Shown here: positions 5,988 through 13,827 of the stretch, in pieces
How the letters are laid out: each line of letters begins with the position of its first letter
Position numbering within the stretch: the first letter of the stretch is position 1
Assembly: GCA_002305045.1 (NCBI GenBank)
Contig: DBPX01000022.1
Span: 1-38,239 of the forward strand
Direction of reading: 5' to 3'
Source: Ruminococcus sp. UBA1409
GTDB lineage: Bacteria > Bacillota > Clostridia > Oscillospirales > Ruminococcaceae
DNA: 38,239 bases
Notes under the pieces: model-generated
What the model was told of the DNA's origin: nothing
Databases searched by the model: none
Seen by the model: the letters and a program-made list of their open reading frames with translations, nothing else
Translations under genes and position numbers: made by a program

Positions 5988-7298
5988 CTATCTTGTCTGG
6001 CACAGCTCTTTCTGCGTCAGCTTTTTTTTGCTTCTTCCAAGCTTATACATCTCCTCGGCTGCAAGCCTTGCCTTTGCGGCGACATCCCTGCCGTCGGTCG
6101 GGAAGCAGTAATACAGCCTCCTGGTGTCTCCTATGCATATCATGTCCCCTATTTCGTACCAGAAATAGTCGGAGTAGAGGCTATAGGAGGCTGTCGGTCT
6201 CTGGGAATAATCAAGCCTTCCGTCACAGCCTGTCAGCCTGAAGCCGTCGCAGTCGTGGATAAGCACGCCCTCGCCGACCTCGTAGACAGCCCTTGTGTTG
6301 CAAAGAATCATTATCCTGACGGGGAGGGTCATCGAGTATTTTCCTGACAGAATCTCGTCCTTGACCTCCTGACGCTGCCAGTCGTACCACTCGGCGACGC
6401 TCTTAAAGCCCCTCTCATCTGAGGGTATCAGCTCGCCGTACTCTCCCAAAACGCTCTCAAAGCCGCAGTACGAGCAGACAACCCTGTCCTTAGACGCCGT
6501 CATCGAGTCCTCCCTTTTGCATATCGGGCACTTATACAGCACCCTGTTAAGACCCTCGGCACGGAACGGCTCGGACACCCTGACCCTGTTTTCAAGCTGC
6601 CATTTGAAATTGTCGAACTCAAACTGCGACTTTATTATATCGCTCAGCCGTGAGGCGGAAAGACCCTTTATATCCTCGGGCGAGAGAAGATACTCCACCG
6701 TGCAGGAGACATCCACCTTTCTTAGCCTTAGACCGTTGTAAAGCGGGTCACGCTGGAAGGCTCCGCTTGTCCTTATCATCACAACCGGCACGCCAAGATA
6801 CCTCACAAGCTTCCCAAGACTGTCCGGCAGAGGGGTCGCCCTGCCGTCGAAGCTGTAGCTCGCCTCTGGGAACAGTAAAACCGAGCAGCCAAGCTCTGAC
6901 ACCGCCCTTTTCATCCTCCCGACAAGCCTTTGGTCTGTGACGAACTTGTTTGTCGGGATACAGCCGAGCCTTTTCATAAGCCAGCGCTTCCCGACGAAGC
7001 CGTCGCTGGTGCAGACTATGCTGAACGCTCTGGGATACAGCACCGCAGAGGCTATCTTTAGGTCTATGAAGCTGGAGTGATTCATAAGAATAAGGGCTGG
7101 CTGGTCGGGGGCAAGCCTTTCCATCCCGATTCTGCGGCAGCTGAAATTCACGCTTTTAAGCTCCGGGGCGGAGGCGAGCCTCACAAGCGTCCTGAAAAAA
7201 ATGCCGGGACGGCGTGGCACAAAGTCTGCAAGCAGCCCGGAGCCGTCCTCTAACGAGGCGATTTCGGAGTAATCAAGCTTTTTTACCTTTATTTTCAA
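5988..7298 (-). CDS. PlsC-type acyltransferase with C-terminal zinc ribbon
   Basis: A 436-residue protein. Residues about 30-250 form a 1-acylglycerol-3-phosphate acyltransferase-like domain: Asn-His-Ser-Ser-Phe-Ile-Asp (HX4D, His74 and Asp79) and Phe-Pro-Glu-Ala-Ser (about 143-147) match the catalytic and glycerol-phosphate-binding blocks. A four-cysteine zinc ribbon follows (Cys257-x2-Cys260, Cys275-x2-Cys278), then an additional domain of about 155 residues that I do not recognise. Typical PlsC proteins are about 240 residues, so the second half is unusual. It probably acts at the membrane on a glycerophospholipid or related acceptor; the acceptor cannot be told. It overlaps the upstream gene by 4 bases, indicating coupling, and ends the C_GCAxxG operon. 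Confidence 0.8.
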   Translation of the reverse strand: MKIKVKKLDYSEIASLEDGSGLLADFVPRRPGIFFRTLVRLASAPELKSVNFSCRRIGMERLAPDQPALILMNHSSFIDLKIASAVLYPRAFSIVCTSDGFVGKRWLMKRLGCIPTNKFVTDQRLVGRMKRAVSELGCSVLLFPEASYSFDGRATPLPDSLGKLVRYLGVPVVMIRTSGAFQRDPLYNGLRLRKVDVSCTVEYLLSPEDIKGLSASRLSDIIKSQFEFDNFKWQLENRVRVSEPFRAEGLNRVLYKCPICKREDSMTASKDRVVCSYCGFESVLGEYGELIPSDERGFKSVAEWYDWQRQEVKDEILSGKYSMTLPVRIMILCNTRAVYEVGEGVLIHDCDGFRLTGCDGRLDYSQRPTASYSLYSDYFWYEIGDMICIGDTRRLYYCFPTDGRDVAAKARLAAEEMYKLGRSKKKLTQKELCQTR

Positions 7299-8089
7299 GT
7301 TAATTCCCCCTGTTCGGTGATTTTGTATACCCTGCGCCTCCCCATCTTGCCGGCAGGAGCCGCCATTCCGAGCCTTAAAAGTATATTTATAGCAGTATAA
7401 GCGCTTCTGGACGGTATCCTTGCCGCTTGAGCCAGGTCTGCGGCGGAAAAGGGCATAATAAGACCCTCGGGCAGGAGCATAGCCCTGTAATCCTCGGGAC
7501 TGGAAAGGCTGATCATCCCGGCAAGCTCCACCGGGACCCTCTCCTCACGGTTAGAGCGCCGCTTTCTTGATTTCCCGAAGCCGTCCAGCCGCCTTATGTC
7601 CCTCACATCCATTAGCAGCAGAGTAAGCCTCAGTCCTGGGCTTCCTAGATAATCCTTTATCTTGTAAAGCTCCCAAAGAGCGTCATAATAGCTGCCGGTC
7701 TTGGGGGAGCGCCGCTCTGGGAGGGCTTCTTTGGTTTCGGGGTCTACCCAGACGATCCATTTTTTATGCGCAACAGTGTAGACGACATTTACAGAATACC
7801 CTTCGGCGAGATAGCAGCCCAGCTTTTCCCTCAGCCTGTCGAGCGACCTTGTCTGAATCTCGGTAACGGTCCCGTTTTCCAGTATGTCGGCGGTAAATCT
7901 CCCGATGGCAGCCTCGTGAAGCGACCTGTCCGGCTGAATAAGGAGCTTCAAGGCTGCGTGAAGCCGCTTCTCGCTAAGAGTACCCACTCCGCTTTTGGAA
8001 AAAAGCTCCTCGTCGGGAAGCTTTAAAAGCTCATGAAGCCGCTCCCTCAGCTCGGCCAGCGACGGCTCAGTCCTTTCCCCTTGGCTCAT
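7295..8089 (-). CDS. conserved protein, nuclease-like core plus winged helix (function unknown)
   Basis: A 264-residue soluble protein that I know only as an uncharacterised Firmicutes family. Residues about 40-175 contain His-Glu (58-59), Thr-Ala-Asp-Ile-Leu (66-70), Glu-Ile-Gln-Thr (77-80), a strand with Val-Val-Tyr, and Lys-Lys-Trp-Ile-Val-Trp. The order Glu, Asp, Glu-x-Gln within beta strands recalls the PD-(D/E)XK nuclease core with Gln in the Lys position, but this is inference. The last 60 residues look like a winged helix-turn-helix (Ala-Ala-Arg-Ile-Pro-Ser-Arg-Ser-Ala-Tyr then Gly-Arg-Arg-Arg-Val-Tyr). It overlaps the preceding gene by 23 bases and the following plsC-like gene by 4, so the three are translated as a tight operon. 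Confidence 0.6.
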   Translation of the reverse strand: MSQGERTEPSLAELRERLHELLKLPDEELFSKSGVGTLSEKRLHAALKLLIQPDRSLHEAAIGRFTADILENGTVTEIQTRSLDRLREKLGCYLAEGYSVNVVYTVAHKKWIVWVDPETKEALPERRSPKTGSYYDALWELYKIKDYLGSPGLRLTLLLMDVRDIRRLDGFGKSRKRRSNREERVPVELAGMISLSSPEDYRAMLLPEGLIMPFSAADLAQAARIPSRSAYTAINILLRLGMAAPAGKMGRRRVYKITEQGELT

Positions 8090-8528
8090 GCTCTTTTATG
8101 TATCCGTCGAGTATCTCGGCGGCTATCGGGATAATCCTAGGGCAGGGTCTTGTTCTGAAGAACTCGCCGTCTCTCACCGGGGAGACGGGGTCGGAGGCTC
8201 CCTCAAGCCCCAAAAGCTCCCGGCAGATTATCGAGCCGGTTTTTTGCCTGAAGCGTGACGCAAGCTCCTGCACCAGAGCATAGTGCCGGCTTTTTACATC
8301 GTAGTCCCCGGGGACGCTGTAGCCGTACAGAATCCCGGCAGCCATCAGCATGCCGCTCAGCGCACCGCAGACCTCCCTTAGCCTGCCGATTCCTCCCCCG
8401 AAGGAGGAGGACAGCCTCAGAGCGGTATCCTCGTCGACGCCGGTGACATCGCAGAAGGCGGCGAATACCGACTGCGAGCAGTTATAGCCTGCCATGAAAA
8501 GCTCGTATGCCTTTTTTGAATGCTCCAC
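8067..8528 (-). CDS. C_GCAxxG_C_C family protein
   Basis: A 153-residue protein with the family pattern: Tyr-Asn-Cys-Ser-Gln-Ser-Val near residue 17, Phe-Gly-Gly-Gly-Ile-Gly-Arg followed by Cys-Gly-Ala-x-x-Gly (about 53-58), and further cysteines (Cys-Arg-Glu-Leu-Leu-Gly about 102 and Cys-Pro-Arg about 129). Members are common in anaerobes and are suspected to bind metal or redox centres, but no activity is established. The GTG at 8528 has GGAGG 9 nt upstream. It is the first gene of the minus-strand operon with the winged-helix protein and the PlsC-type acyltransferase, and a near-perfect promoter precedes it. Confidence 0.88.
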   Translation of the reverse strand: MEHSKKAYELFMAGYNCSQSVFAAFCDVTGVDEDTALRLSSSFGGGIGRLREVCGALSGMLMAAGILYGYSVPGDYDVKSRHYALVQELASRFRQKTGSIICRELLGLEGASDPVSPVRDGEFFRTRPCPRIIPIAAEILDGYIKEHEPRGKD

Positions 8529-8559
8529 CCTAAACGACCTCCAAATTTAATCTTTTAAA

Positions 8560-8588
8560 ATTATACTGCATTAAATTCCCGCTGTCAA
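8560..8588 (-). promoter_or_regulatory. sigma-A-type promoter of the C_GCAxxG operon
   Basis: On the minus strand TTGACA (8588-8583), 17-nt spacer, TATAAT (8565-8560), matching consensus at all twelve positions. The predicted start is 25-30 bases before the GTG. Confidence 0.9.
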
Positions 8589-8669
8589 CAATTCTTGGGC
8601 TGAGCCTGGGTCTTAGTCCCGCATTATATTTTCAGTCGGCCGGGAAATCCTAATGCAAAGGAGGTATAT

Positions 8670-8882
8670 ATGGAAGCAAAAAGTCTTTTAATCAAGGACA
8701 CCACCAAGGAGCAGCGTGAGGAGATAGTAAGGCAGGGGCTTTGCTCCGACTCCTGCGGCGACTGCTCTCAGTGCGGAAGCTACGGCGTCAGGGATTTGAT
8801 GAGTCTCTATCAAAAATATATAGACGGCGAGATGGAGCTGTTTGAAATCAACCTGCAAATCCGTGGCGGAACGGTAAGGTAG
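8670..8882 (+). CDS. small four-cysteine protein
   Basis: A 70-residue protein preceded by AAAGGAGGT seven bases before the ATG, so it is almost certainly translated. Cys25, Cys29, Cys32 and Cys35 (C-x3-C-x2-C-x2-C) form a compact cluster between a charged helical N-terminus and a helical C-terminal half (Leu-Met-Ser-Leu-Tyr-Gln-Lys-Tyr). This could hold a zinc ion or an iron-sulfur cluster; I do not recognise the family. It is divergent from the C_GCAxxG operon, 141 bases apart. A weak TATATT at 8623-8628 may be its -10. Confidence 0.75.
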   Translation: MEAKSLLIKDTTKEQREEIVRQGLCSDSCGDCSQCGSYGVRDLMSLYQKYIDGEMELFEINLQIRGGTVR

Positions 8883-8918
8883 AAAAAGAGCCGGACTCAT
8901 GCATGGACGGGTCCGGCT
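8883..8918 (-). terminator. terminator between the small Cys protein and the zinc-ribbon gene
   Basis: An 8-bp stem (AGCCGGAC 8889-8896 / GTCCGGCT 8911-8918) is followed on the minus strand by CTCTTTTT. It terminates the minus-strand acyltransferase operon. On the plus strand it could fold but lacks a T-tract. Confidence 0.75.
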
Positions 8919-8930
8919 TGCGCCTATATC

Positions 8931-9623
8931 CTATATAAAGAACTTTCTTCCAAGCGCCTCTCTCATGGGGCGGCAGGAGCCTATCACTATCAGCAAAGCC
9001 CCTACCGTCACCAGGCATATGAGCGGGTAGAGCGACCAGAAGATGAATCTCACTCCGAAGGTGACATGGATAAACAGCTCGATGAGGACTATATACCCCC
9101 CGAGAGCTATTATCATCCCGCCGAAGATGAAAAAGTGCCCCTTTTTGATGTATTTCACCATCGCAGCCACGGCGGTTATTATGATCCCCAGTATTCCCGT
9201 CACCGGGAAGCCGAAGCTCAAAAACCATCCGCCGCCGGTGTGAAGCGAGATGTACAGCAAAAACAGCTCCACCGCCGCAAAGGTCGACGGTATGAATATC
9301 ACCGGGTTGGGTCTTTTAAACCAATACGGCAGAACTAGGCTGACATAGAATATCCCAAGACCGCCTATTACATAGCCCGACCAGCTTATCCCGCCGCAGA
9401 GCCTTATGTCCAAAAGAGTAGGTATCATCGCCGTGAGAGCGAAAACCGCCGTCAGGATGATTAACATAGCACGCCGGTTGTACTTCTTGTCGGTCTGGAT
9501 ATATTCTGGGTACAGCCTCTCGCCCTCCTCCCTTTTTATGTCGGGATGAAATACAGGCGTGCCGCAAAGAGGGCAGCTTTTCTCGCTGTCGCCAAGCTCC
9601 ACTCCGCATTTGATACAATACAT
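8931..9623 (-). CDS. zinc-ribbon membrane protein (DUF6320-like)
   Basis: A 230-residue protein. The N-terminal double-CxxC zinc ribbon is Cys3-x2-Cys6 and Cys17-x2-Cys20, followed by a charged linker and about six membrane helices from residue 50 on. It resembles the DUF6320 family, which I recall being found beside alcohol acetyltransferase-like genes; function unknown. The ATG at 9623 has GCGAGGG upstream. It starts only 15 bases after the stop of the esterase/acyltransferase fusion, so the two almost certainly form one operon and may act on the same lipid or ester substrate at the membrane. Confidence 0.7.
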   Translation of the reverse strand: MYCIKCGVELGDSEKSCPLCGTPVFHPDIKREEGERLYPEYIQTDKKYNRRAMLIILTAVFALTAMIPTLLDIRLCGGISWSGYVIGGLGIFYVSLVLPYWFKRPNPVIFIPSTFAAVELFLLYISLHTGGGWFLSFGFPVTGILGIIITAVAAMVKYIKKGHFFIFGGMIIALGGYIVLIELFIHVTFGVRFIFWSLYPLICLVTVGALLIVIGSCRPMREALGRKFFI

Positions 9624-9638
9624 TTTTACCCTCGCTTT

Positions 9639-11804
9639 CTAGTCCGCCAGCTCGCTGCGCTGATTGCTCTCAATCCTAACCCTGAGTCCCAGCCTGACAA
9701 GACGGGTAAAGAACTCCCGCTCAAGCTCCGGCTCGGTGCTTCTTCTTATTATATTTATCCTAAGCTCGTCCTTATAGGAGCAGACCCCGCAGTTGTACGG
9801 AGCGGCAGCCTGAGGCCCTATTATGAAATCAAAGCCGGTGACATGCTCATCCATCTCCTTTGGAAGCTCCAAGGCTCCCAGATTTGAAAGTGACAGGCAC
9901 GCCTGAGCCTCCCCCACCGAGTCAAACACCGCCTTCATTATCATGTTTTTTATAAACAGCGGGACCATCCTTATGGCAAGAGAGCTCTCAGACCTCACAT
10001 TGGTGGTGAAAACGCTCTGCATATGCTTTTTGGTGACAAAAAGGGCAAGCTGGTGCTTTACCGTATTTACGACCTCGTCGAAGCTGTACTCCCCCATTCT
10101 GGGGTCTATCCCGACATTTACCACCATCACAAAGTTTCTAAGGGTATGCCCTCCGAAGAGCTTTCTTAGGTTTACGGGTATCTGTATCCTGACGGGACGC
10201 CTGTTTTTCCTTGCGGGGACCTTTTTAGCCTGAAGCTCCAGTATCGACATGAGCATCACCGCCGCAAGAAGCCCTGTTATCGTGACGCCGTAGCCCTTTG
10301 CCATCGAGTGAAGCTCCTCAAGGCTAAGCTTTCCCACGGTGATATGCAAAAAGCCGTCGTCCTCCGGGATTCCGTCAAGCCTGAACGACCTCCCCTGGCT
10401 CCTCTTTGCCGACACCTCGCCGATGTTCTTCAAAAAGCTGTCCTCAAGCTCCCCGGGGTCGGGATACGCCAGCCTGTCAAGCACTCCCTTTTCGCAGGGA
10501 ATGCTTACGCCCTCCCTTCGCTCAAGGTACTCGGCGGCAAGGGTCTTTAGGAATATAAGCCCGCCCGTGCCGTCGGTGACGGCGTGGAAGAACTCGACGG
10601 CTATCCGCTTCTTGTAGTAAAGGACCCTGACAGCGCATTTTCTCATGCTATCAAAGGAGTCAAGCTTTAGGGGATGGCAGTATTCCGGCTGGACGGCGGG
10701 AGGACTCTTTACCTCCTCAAGATAGTACCAGAACACGCCTGTTTTGAGCCTCGCCGCTATCATCGGAAACCTTTTTGCGGTGACATCAAGCGCCTCCTGG
10801 AGCAAAACGGGGTCAACGGGCTGGTCAAGCTCGAGAGAGAGCCTGAACATATTGTACCAGCCACGCCTTCTCGAAGCGGGAAAAATCTTGGCGGCGTTGT
10901 CAAGCCTTGCCCACAGCGGAGAGGAGGGCGGCATCACCCCGGAGATAAACTTTGCTATCTCGGTGTAGTCCTGCCTGCGCTCCTTTAAATCGTAGAGGAC
11001 ATAGGCGTGCCACAGCCCGGGAGCTACCACGAGCTTTGACCTTGAGCCGCCTCTAAGAAGCCTCTTGTGCATATTTACAGAGTCGTCCAGCATTATCTCG
11101 TCCCCTCCCACCAGAATAAGCGAGGGAGGGAAGCTCACTCCCTCGAAGAAAATCGGGGAGACGAGCGGGCTTTTCCTTTGCTCGCAGTAGCACTCTGCGA
11201 ACATTTCAAGCCTTTTTACCGTCATCGAGGGGTCGACCTCGGCGTTTTTTTGATAGGACTCTCCCGACATGGTAAGGTCTGTCCAGGGGGATATTGCTAT
11301 CACTCCCGCCGGCATATCCATCCCCAGCTCCCTAAGCCTTATCATAAGGCTGTAGCAAAGACCTCCCCCGGCGGACTCCCCGACAAGAACTATCCTGTCT
11401 GAGGTAAAGCCGCTCTGGAGCAAAAACCTGTAGGACTCAAGAGCGTCCTCAAGCGCTGCTGGAAAGGGATTCTCAGGAGCAAGCCTGTAGGCGCAGCAAA
11501 AAACCTTTATTCCCAGCCTTGCCGAGAGCTTAGAGCCAAAGCCTCTTGTATACTCAAGCTCCCCGCAGGTGTAGCCTCCGCCGTGGAGGTATAAAATCAC
11601 TCCGCCGCAGGACTCCCTCTGCGGAGTTATCCACTCGCCGTCAAAATTAGGAAACTCCCTCCTGCTAAAGCTGACATCCGACCTGCTGGAAAGAGCCATA
11701 AGCTCTCCGATAAGATTCTGGTACCTTCTTGCCGACTCTAGGGAGGACTCCGTCACCACCTGTTTTAATATGCCAAGCTGATTTCTTACAAACTTTTCGG
11801 TCAC
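9639..11804 (-). CDS. fusion: alpha/beta-hydrolase (HSL-type esterase) plus condensation/acetyltransferase-like domain
   Basis: A 721-residue two-domain protein. Residues about 20-290 are a hormone-sensitive-lipase-type esterase: oxyanion-hole His-Gly-Gly-Gly (74-77), nucleophile Gly-Glu-Ser-Ala-Gly (142-146, Ser144), acid Asp235 and His266. Residues about 300-710 resemble the CoA-dependent acyltransferase/alcohol acetyltransferase superfamily, with His-Ala-Val-Thr-Asp-Gly (HxxxDG, His407 and Asp411) and a later Asn-Leu-Gly. Separate proteins for each activity are usual; the fusion suggests coupled hydrolysis and transfer of an acyl group. The GTG at 11804 follows GGGAGGTAGCAG. First gene of a two-gene operon with the zinc-ribbon membrane protein. 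Substrate unknown. Confidence 0.8.
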   Translation of the reverse strand: MTEKFVRNQLGILKQVVTESSLESARRYQNLIGELMALSSRSDVSFSRREFPNFDGEWITPQRESCGGVILYLHGGGYTCGELEYTRGFGSKLSARLGIKVFCCAYRLAPENPFPAALEDALESYRFLLQSGFTSDRIVLVGESAGGGLCYSLMIRLRELGMDMPAGVIAISPWTDLTMSGESYQKNAEVDPSMTVKRLEMFAECYCEQRKSPLVSPIFFEGVSFPPSLILVGGDEIMLDDSVNMHKRLLRGGSRSKLVVAPGLWHAYVLYDLKERRQDYTEIAKFISGVMPPSSPLWARLDNAAKIFPASRRRGWYNMFRLSLELDQPVDPVLLQEALDVTAKRFPMIAARLKTGVFWYYLEEVKSPPAVQPEYCHPLKLDSFDSMRKCAVRVLYYKKRIAVEFFHAVTDGTGGLIFLKTLAAEYLERREGVSIPCEKGVLDRLAYPDPGELEDSFLKNIGEVSAKRSQGRSFRLDGIPEDDGFLHITVGKLSLEELHSMAKGYGVTITGLLAAVMLMSILELQAKKVPARKNRRPVRIQIPVNLRKLFGGHTLRNFVMVVNVGIDPRMGEYSFDEVVNTVKHQLALFVTKKHMQSVFTTNVRSESSLAIRMVPLFIKNMIMKAVFDSVGEAQACLSLSNLGALELPKEMDEHVTGFDFIIGPQAAAPYNCGVCSYKDELRINIIRRSTEPELEREFFTRLVRLGLRVRIESNQRSELAD

Positions 11805-11840
11805 CTGCTACCTCCCTGCCAGACGGCTGCTTATATCCAG

Positions 11841-11895
11841 ACTCATAGAGCACTCATAGAGCACTCATAGAACGCTCTAAGAATGCTCATAAAGC
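11841..11895. repeat. degenerate 11-bp tandem repeat
   Basis: About five adjoining 11-bp units based on ACTCATAGAGC: the first two identical, the third with one change, the last two diverged. It lies in the gap upstream of the esterase fusion, within its likely 5' region. Confidence 0.6.
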
Positions 11896-12048
11896 TAAAC
11901 ACTCTTAGTTTAAATCCCGCTGCGATTATTATAGCATCCGGCGCCTGGGATTTCAATACGCCGGGATAAATAACTCTTGAAATTAAGAATAACCAATCCA
12001 TTTCGGGAAAAGACTATACCAAATCCAGATAAAAAGGAGCTTTTTAAT

Positions 12049-12483
12049 ATGATTGAAAAGGACACTATCCGCCTTTTAAGAGAGTGCGACGCCGGAATCA
12101 GGATGGGAGTCGCCTCGATTGACGAGGTTATCGACCGTGTAAGCCATCCCAGGCTCAAGGACTTCCTAAAGGACTCCAAGAGCGAGCACAGAAGGCTGGG
12201 CTCTGAGATAGACTCTCTTCTTTCTGACTATCACGACGAGGGCAAGGAGCCAAATCCCGTGGCAAAGGGGATGTCGTGGATAAAGACAAACCTCATGCTG
12301 GCGGCGGACGGCTCCGACAGCACCGTTGCCGACCTGATTACCGACGGCTGCAACATGGGCGTAAAATCGCTGGGGAGATATCTTAACCAGTATGAGGCGG
12401 CAGACGAGCGCTCTAAGGACATCGCCAAGAGGCTTATAGGTCTTGAGGAGAGCCTCGCCGTAAGGCTAAGGGAGTTTTTATAG
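12049..12483 (+). CDS. conserved helical protein (ferritin-like, function unknown)
   Basis: A 144-residue, almost entirely helical protein of a type I associate with conserved hypothetical proteins of Ruminococcaceae. Glu/His pairs that could sit on a four-helix bundle are visible: Arg-Glu-Cys-Asp-Ala-Gly near residue 10, Ser-Lys-Ser-Glu-His-Arg about 43-48, and a second half with Asp-Gly-Cys-Asn-Met-Gly and Arg-Tyr-Leu-Asn-Gln-Tyr. The spacing is reminiscent of DUF2383/ferritin-like bundles, but a metal site cannot be assigned. The ATG at 12049 is chosen because AAAAAGGAG precedes it; the frame opens earlier at 11977 without a ribosome site. Its stop is one base from the stop of the convergent antiporter gene. 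Confidence 0.7.
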   Translation: MIEKDTIRLLRECDAGIRMGVASIDEVIDRVSHPRLKDFLKDSKSEHRRLGSEIDSLLSDYHDEGKEPNPVAKGMSWIKTNLMLAADGSDSTVADLITDGCNMGVKSLGRYLNQYEAADERSKDIAKRLIGLEESLAVRLREFL

Positions 12484-12484
12484 A

Positions 12485-13684
12485 CTAGACTCCCTTGCTC
12501 GCAACGGGCTGAGCCTTGTCCGGCTCTTTTTTCCTTGAAAACAGGAGCTTTAGGAATATCGGGGTGATGATAGACGAGACGATAATCAAAAGTATTACAG
12601 AGGTAAAGTATTTTTCCTCCAAAAGCCCGACATCAAGCCCCTTCTGGGAGACTATAAGCGCAACCTCTCCCCTTGTCATCATCCCGACGCCTACTATCAG
12701 CGAGTCGAGCCAGCCGAATCTGAACAGCCTTGCTGTGAGTCCGCAGCCGATTATCTTTGTTATCAGCCCGACCAGAACAAACAGCACCGAGAAAAGTATT
12801 ATCCCGCCGTCTATCTCGCTTAGCTGAGTCTTTATGCCTATGCTGGCAAAGAAAACCGGTCCGAAGAAAATATAGGAGCTTATATCCATCTTCTCGTTGA
12901 TATAGCTAGAGTCCTTAAGACTGCAAAGGATTATTCCGGCGACATAGGCTCCTGTTATGTCCGCTATGCCGAAAAAGCTCTCCGCCACATACGCCATTCC
13001 AAGACAGAGGGCAAGACCGAGTATCGGTATCCTTCTCTGATGCTGATGGCGCATGTCTATGTACTTAAACAAATAGTATATGCCGACTCCGACCGTGCAG
13101 CAGAGCACCAGGAACAGCGCCGTCCTGAGCAGCACGCTGCCCGCTCCCGTGCTGGAGTCCTTAAGGCTTATTACCACAGTAAGAACTATTATTCCTATCA
13201 CATCGTCTATTATTGCGGCTCCCGTTATAAGAGTGCCTATTCTGCCCTCCAGCCTGCCAAGCTCCTTTAGCGTCTCGACGGTTATGCTGACCGAGGTTGC
13301 GGTTAGTATGACTCCTATAAACACCGCCTTTAGAAACTCCGGCGAGCCGACCGACGAAAAGCCGTAGAAGGCGGAATAAAGGAGCGTTCCTCCCAGAAGC
13401 GGGACGAATACTCCGACGCAGGCTATCAAAAGCGCCATAGGGCCGGTTTTTATGAGGTCCCTTATGTTTGTCGTCAGTCCTGCCATGAACATAAGTATTA
13501 CTACGCCTATCTCCGCAGAGACGGCTATATAGTCCGACGGTCCGACAAGCCCCAGCACGCTGGGACCTATCAGCAGTCCGGCTACAATCTCGCCCACAAC
13601 CTGAGGTGCGCCTATATGCTTTGCGGCAAGTCCCAAAAGCTTGGCGGCAAGTATGATTATCGCAAGGTCCTTAAAGATTTCCAC
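12485..13684 (-). CDS. cation:proton antiporter (CPA2 / KefB type)
   Basis: A 399-residue membrane protein with about 12 helices. CPA2 landmarks are present: Gly-Glu-Ile-Val-Ala-Gly-Leu-Leu-Ile-Gly-Pro near residue 31, Thr-Ala-Thr-Ser-Val-Ser-Ile-Thr and Gly-Ala-Ala-Ile-Ile-Asp-Asp-Val-Ile-Gly-Ile (the paired Asp of the ion site, about 155-165). It lacks the cytoplasmic TrkA-N/RCK regulatory domain of KefB/KefC and ends in a short basic tail. It probably exchanges Na+ or K+ for protons to control pH and osmolarity. The start is a GTG at 13684 with TAAGGTGAT upstream. Monocistronic; the stop almost abuts the convergent helical-protein gene with no terminator visible between them. Confidence 0.9.
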   Translation of the reverse strand: MEIFKDLAIIILAAKLLGLAAKHIGAPQVVGEIVAGLLIGPSVLGLVGPSDYIAVSAEIGVVILMFMAGLTTNIRDLIKTGPMALLIACVGVFVPLLGGTLLYSAFYGFSSVGSPEFLKAVFIGVILTATSVSITVETLKELGRLEGRIGTLITGAAIIDDVIGIIVLTVVISLKDSSTGAGSVLLRTALFLVLCCTVGVGIYYLFKYIDMRHQHQRRIPILGLALCLGMAYVAESFFGIADITGAYVAGIILCSLKDSSYINEKMDISSYIFFGPVFFASIGIKTQLSEIDGGIILFSVLFVLVGLITKIIGCGLTARLFRFGWLDSLIVGVGMMTRGEVALIVSQKGLDVGLLEEKYFTSVILLIIVSSIITPIFLKLLFSRKKEPDKAQPVASKGV

Positions 13685-13768
13685 TGTTTATCACCTTATT
13701 TAAAAAGCATTTGCAACCTATTATTATACACCCTTTTTCTCAATTTGCAAGCCGTTTTTCAAATATGC

Positions 13769-13797
13769 TTGAAGTAAGGCTCAAAATCGTCTATAAT
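13769..13797 (+). promoter_or_regulatory. promoter of the FkbM-type methyltransferase gene
   Basis: TTGAAG (13769-13774), 17-nt spacer, TATAAT (13792-13797), 30 bases before the ATG. Confidence 0.8.
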
Positions 13798-13827
13798 AAA
13801 TAAAAACCCTAAAAAGAAGGCTTGGCT

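Noticed and set aside
5799..6347. 182-codon plus-strand frame after tRNA-Arg
   Set aside because: It starts inside the tRNA and runs through its terminator and the antisense of the PlsC-type gene.
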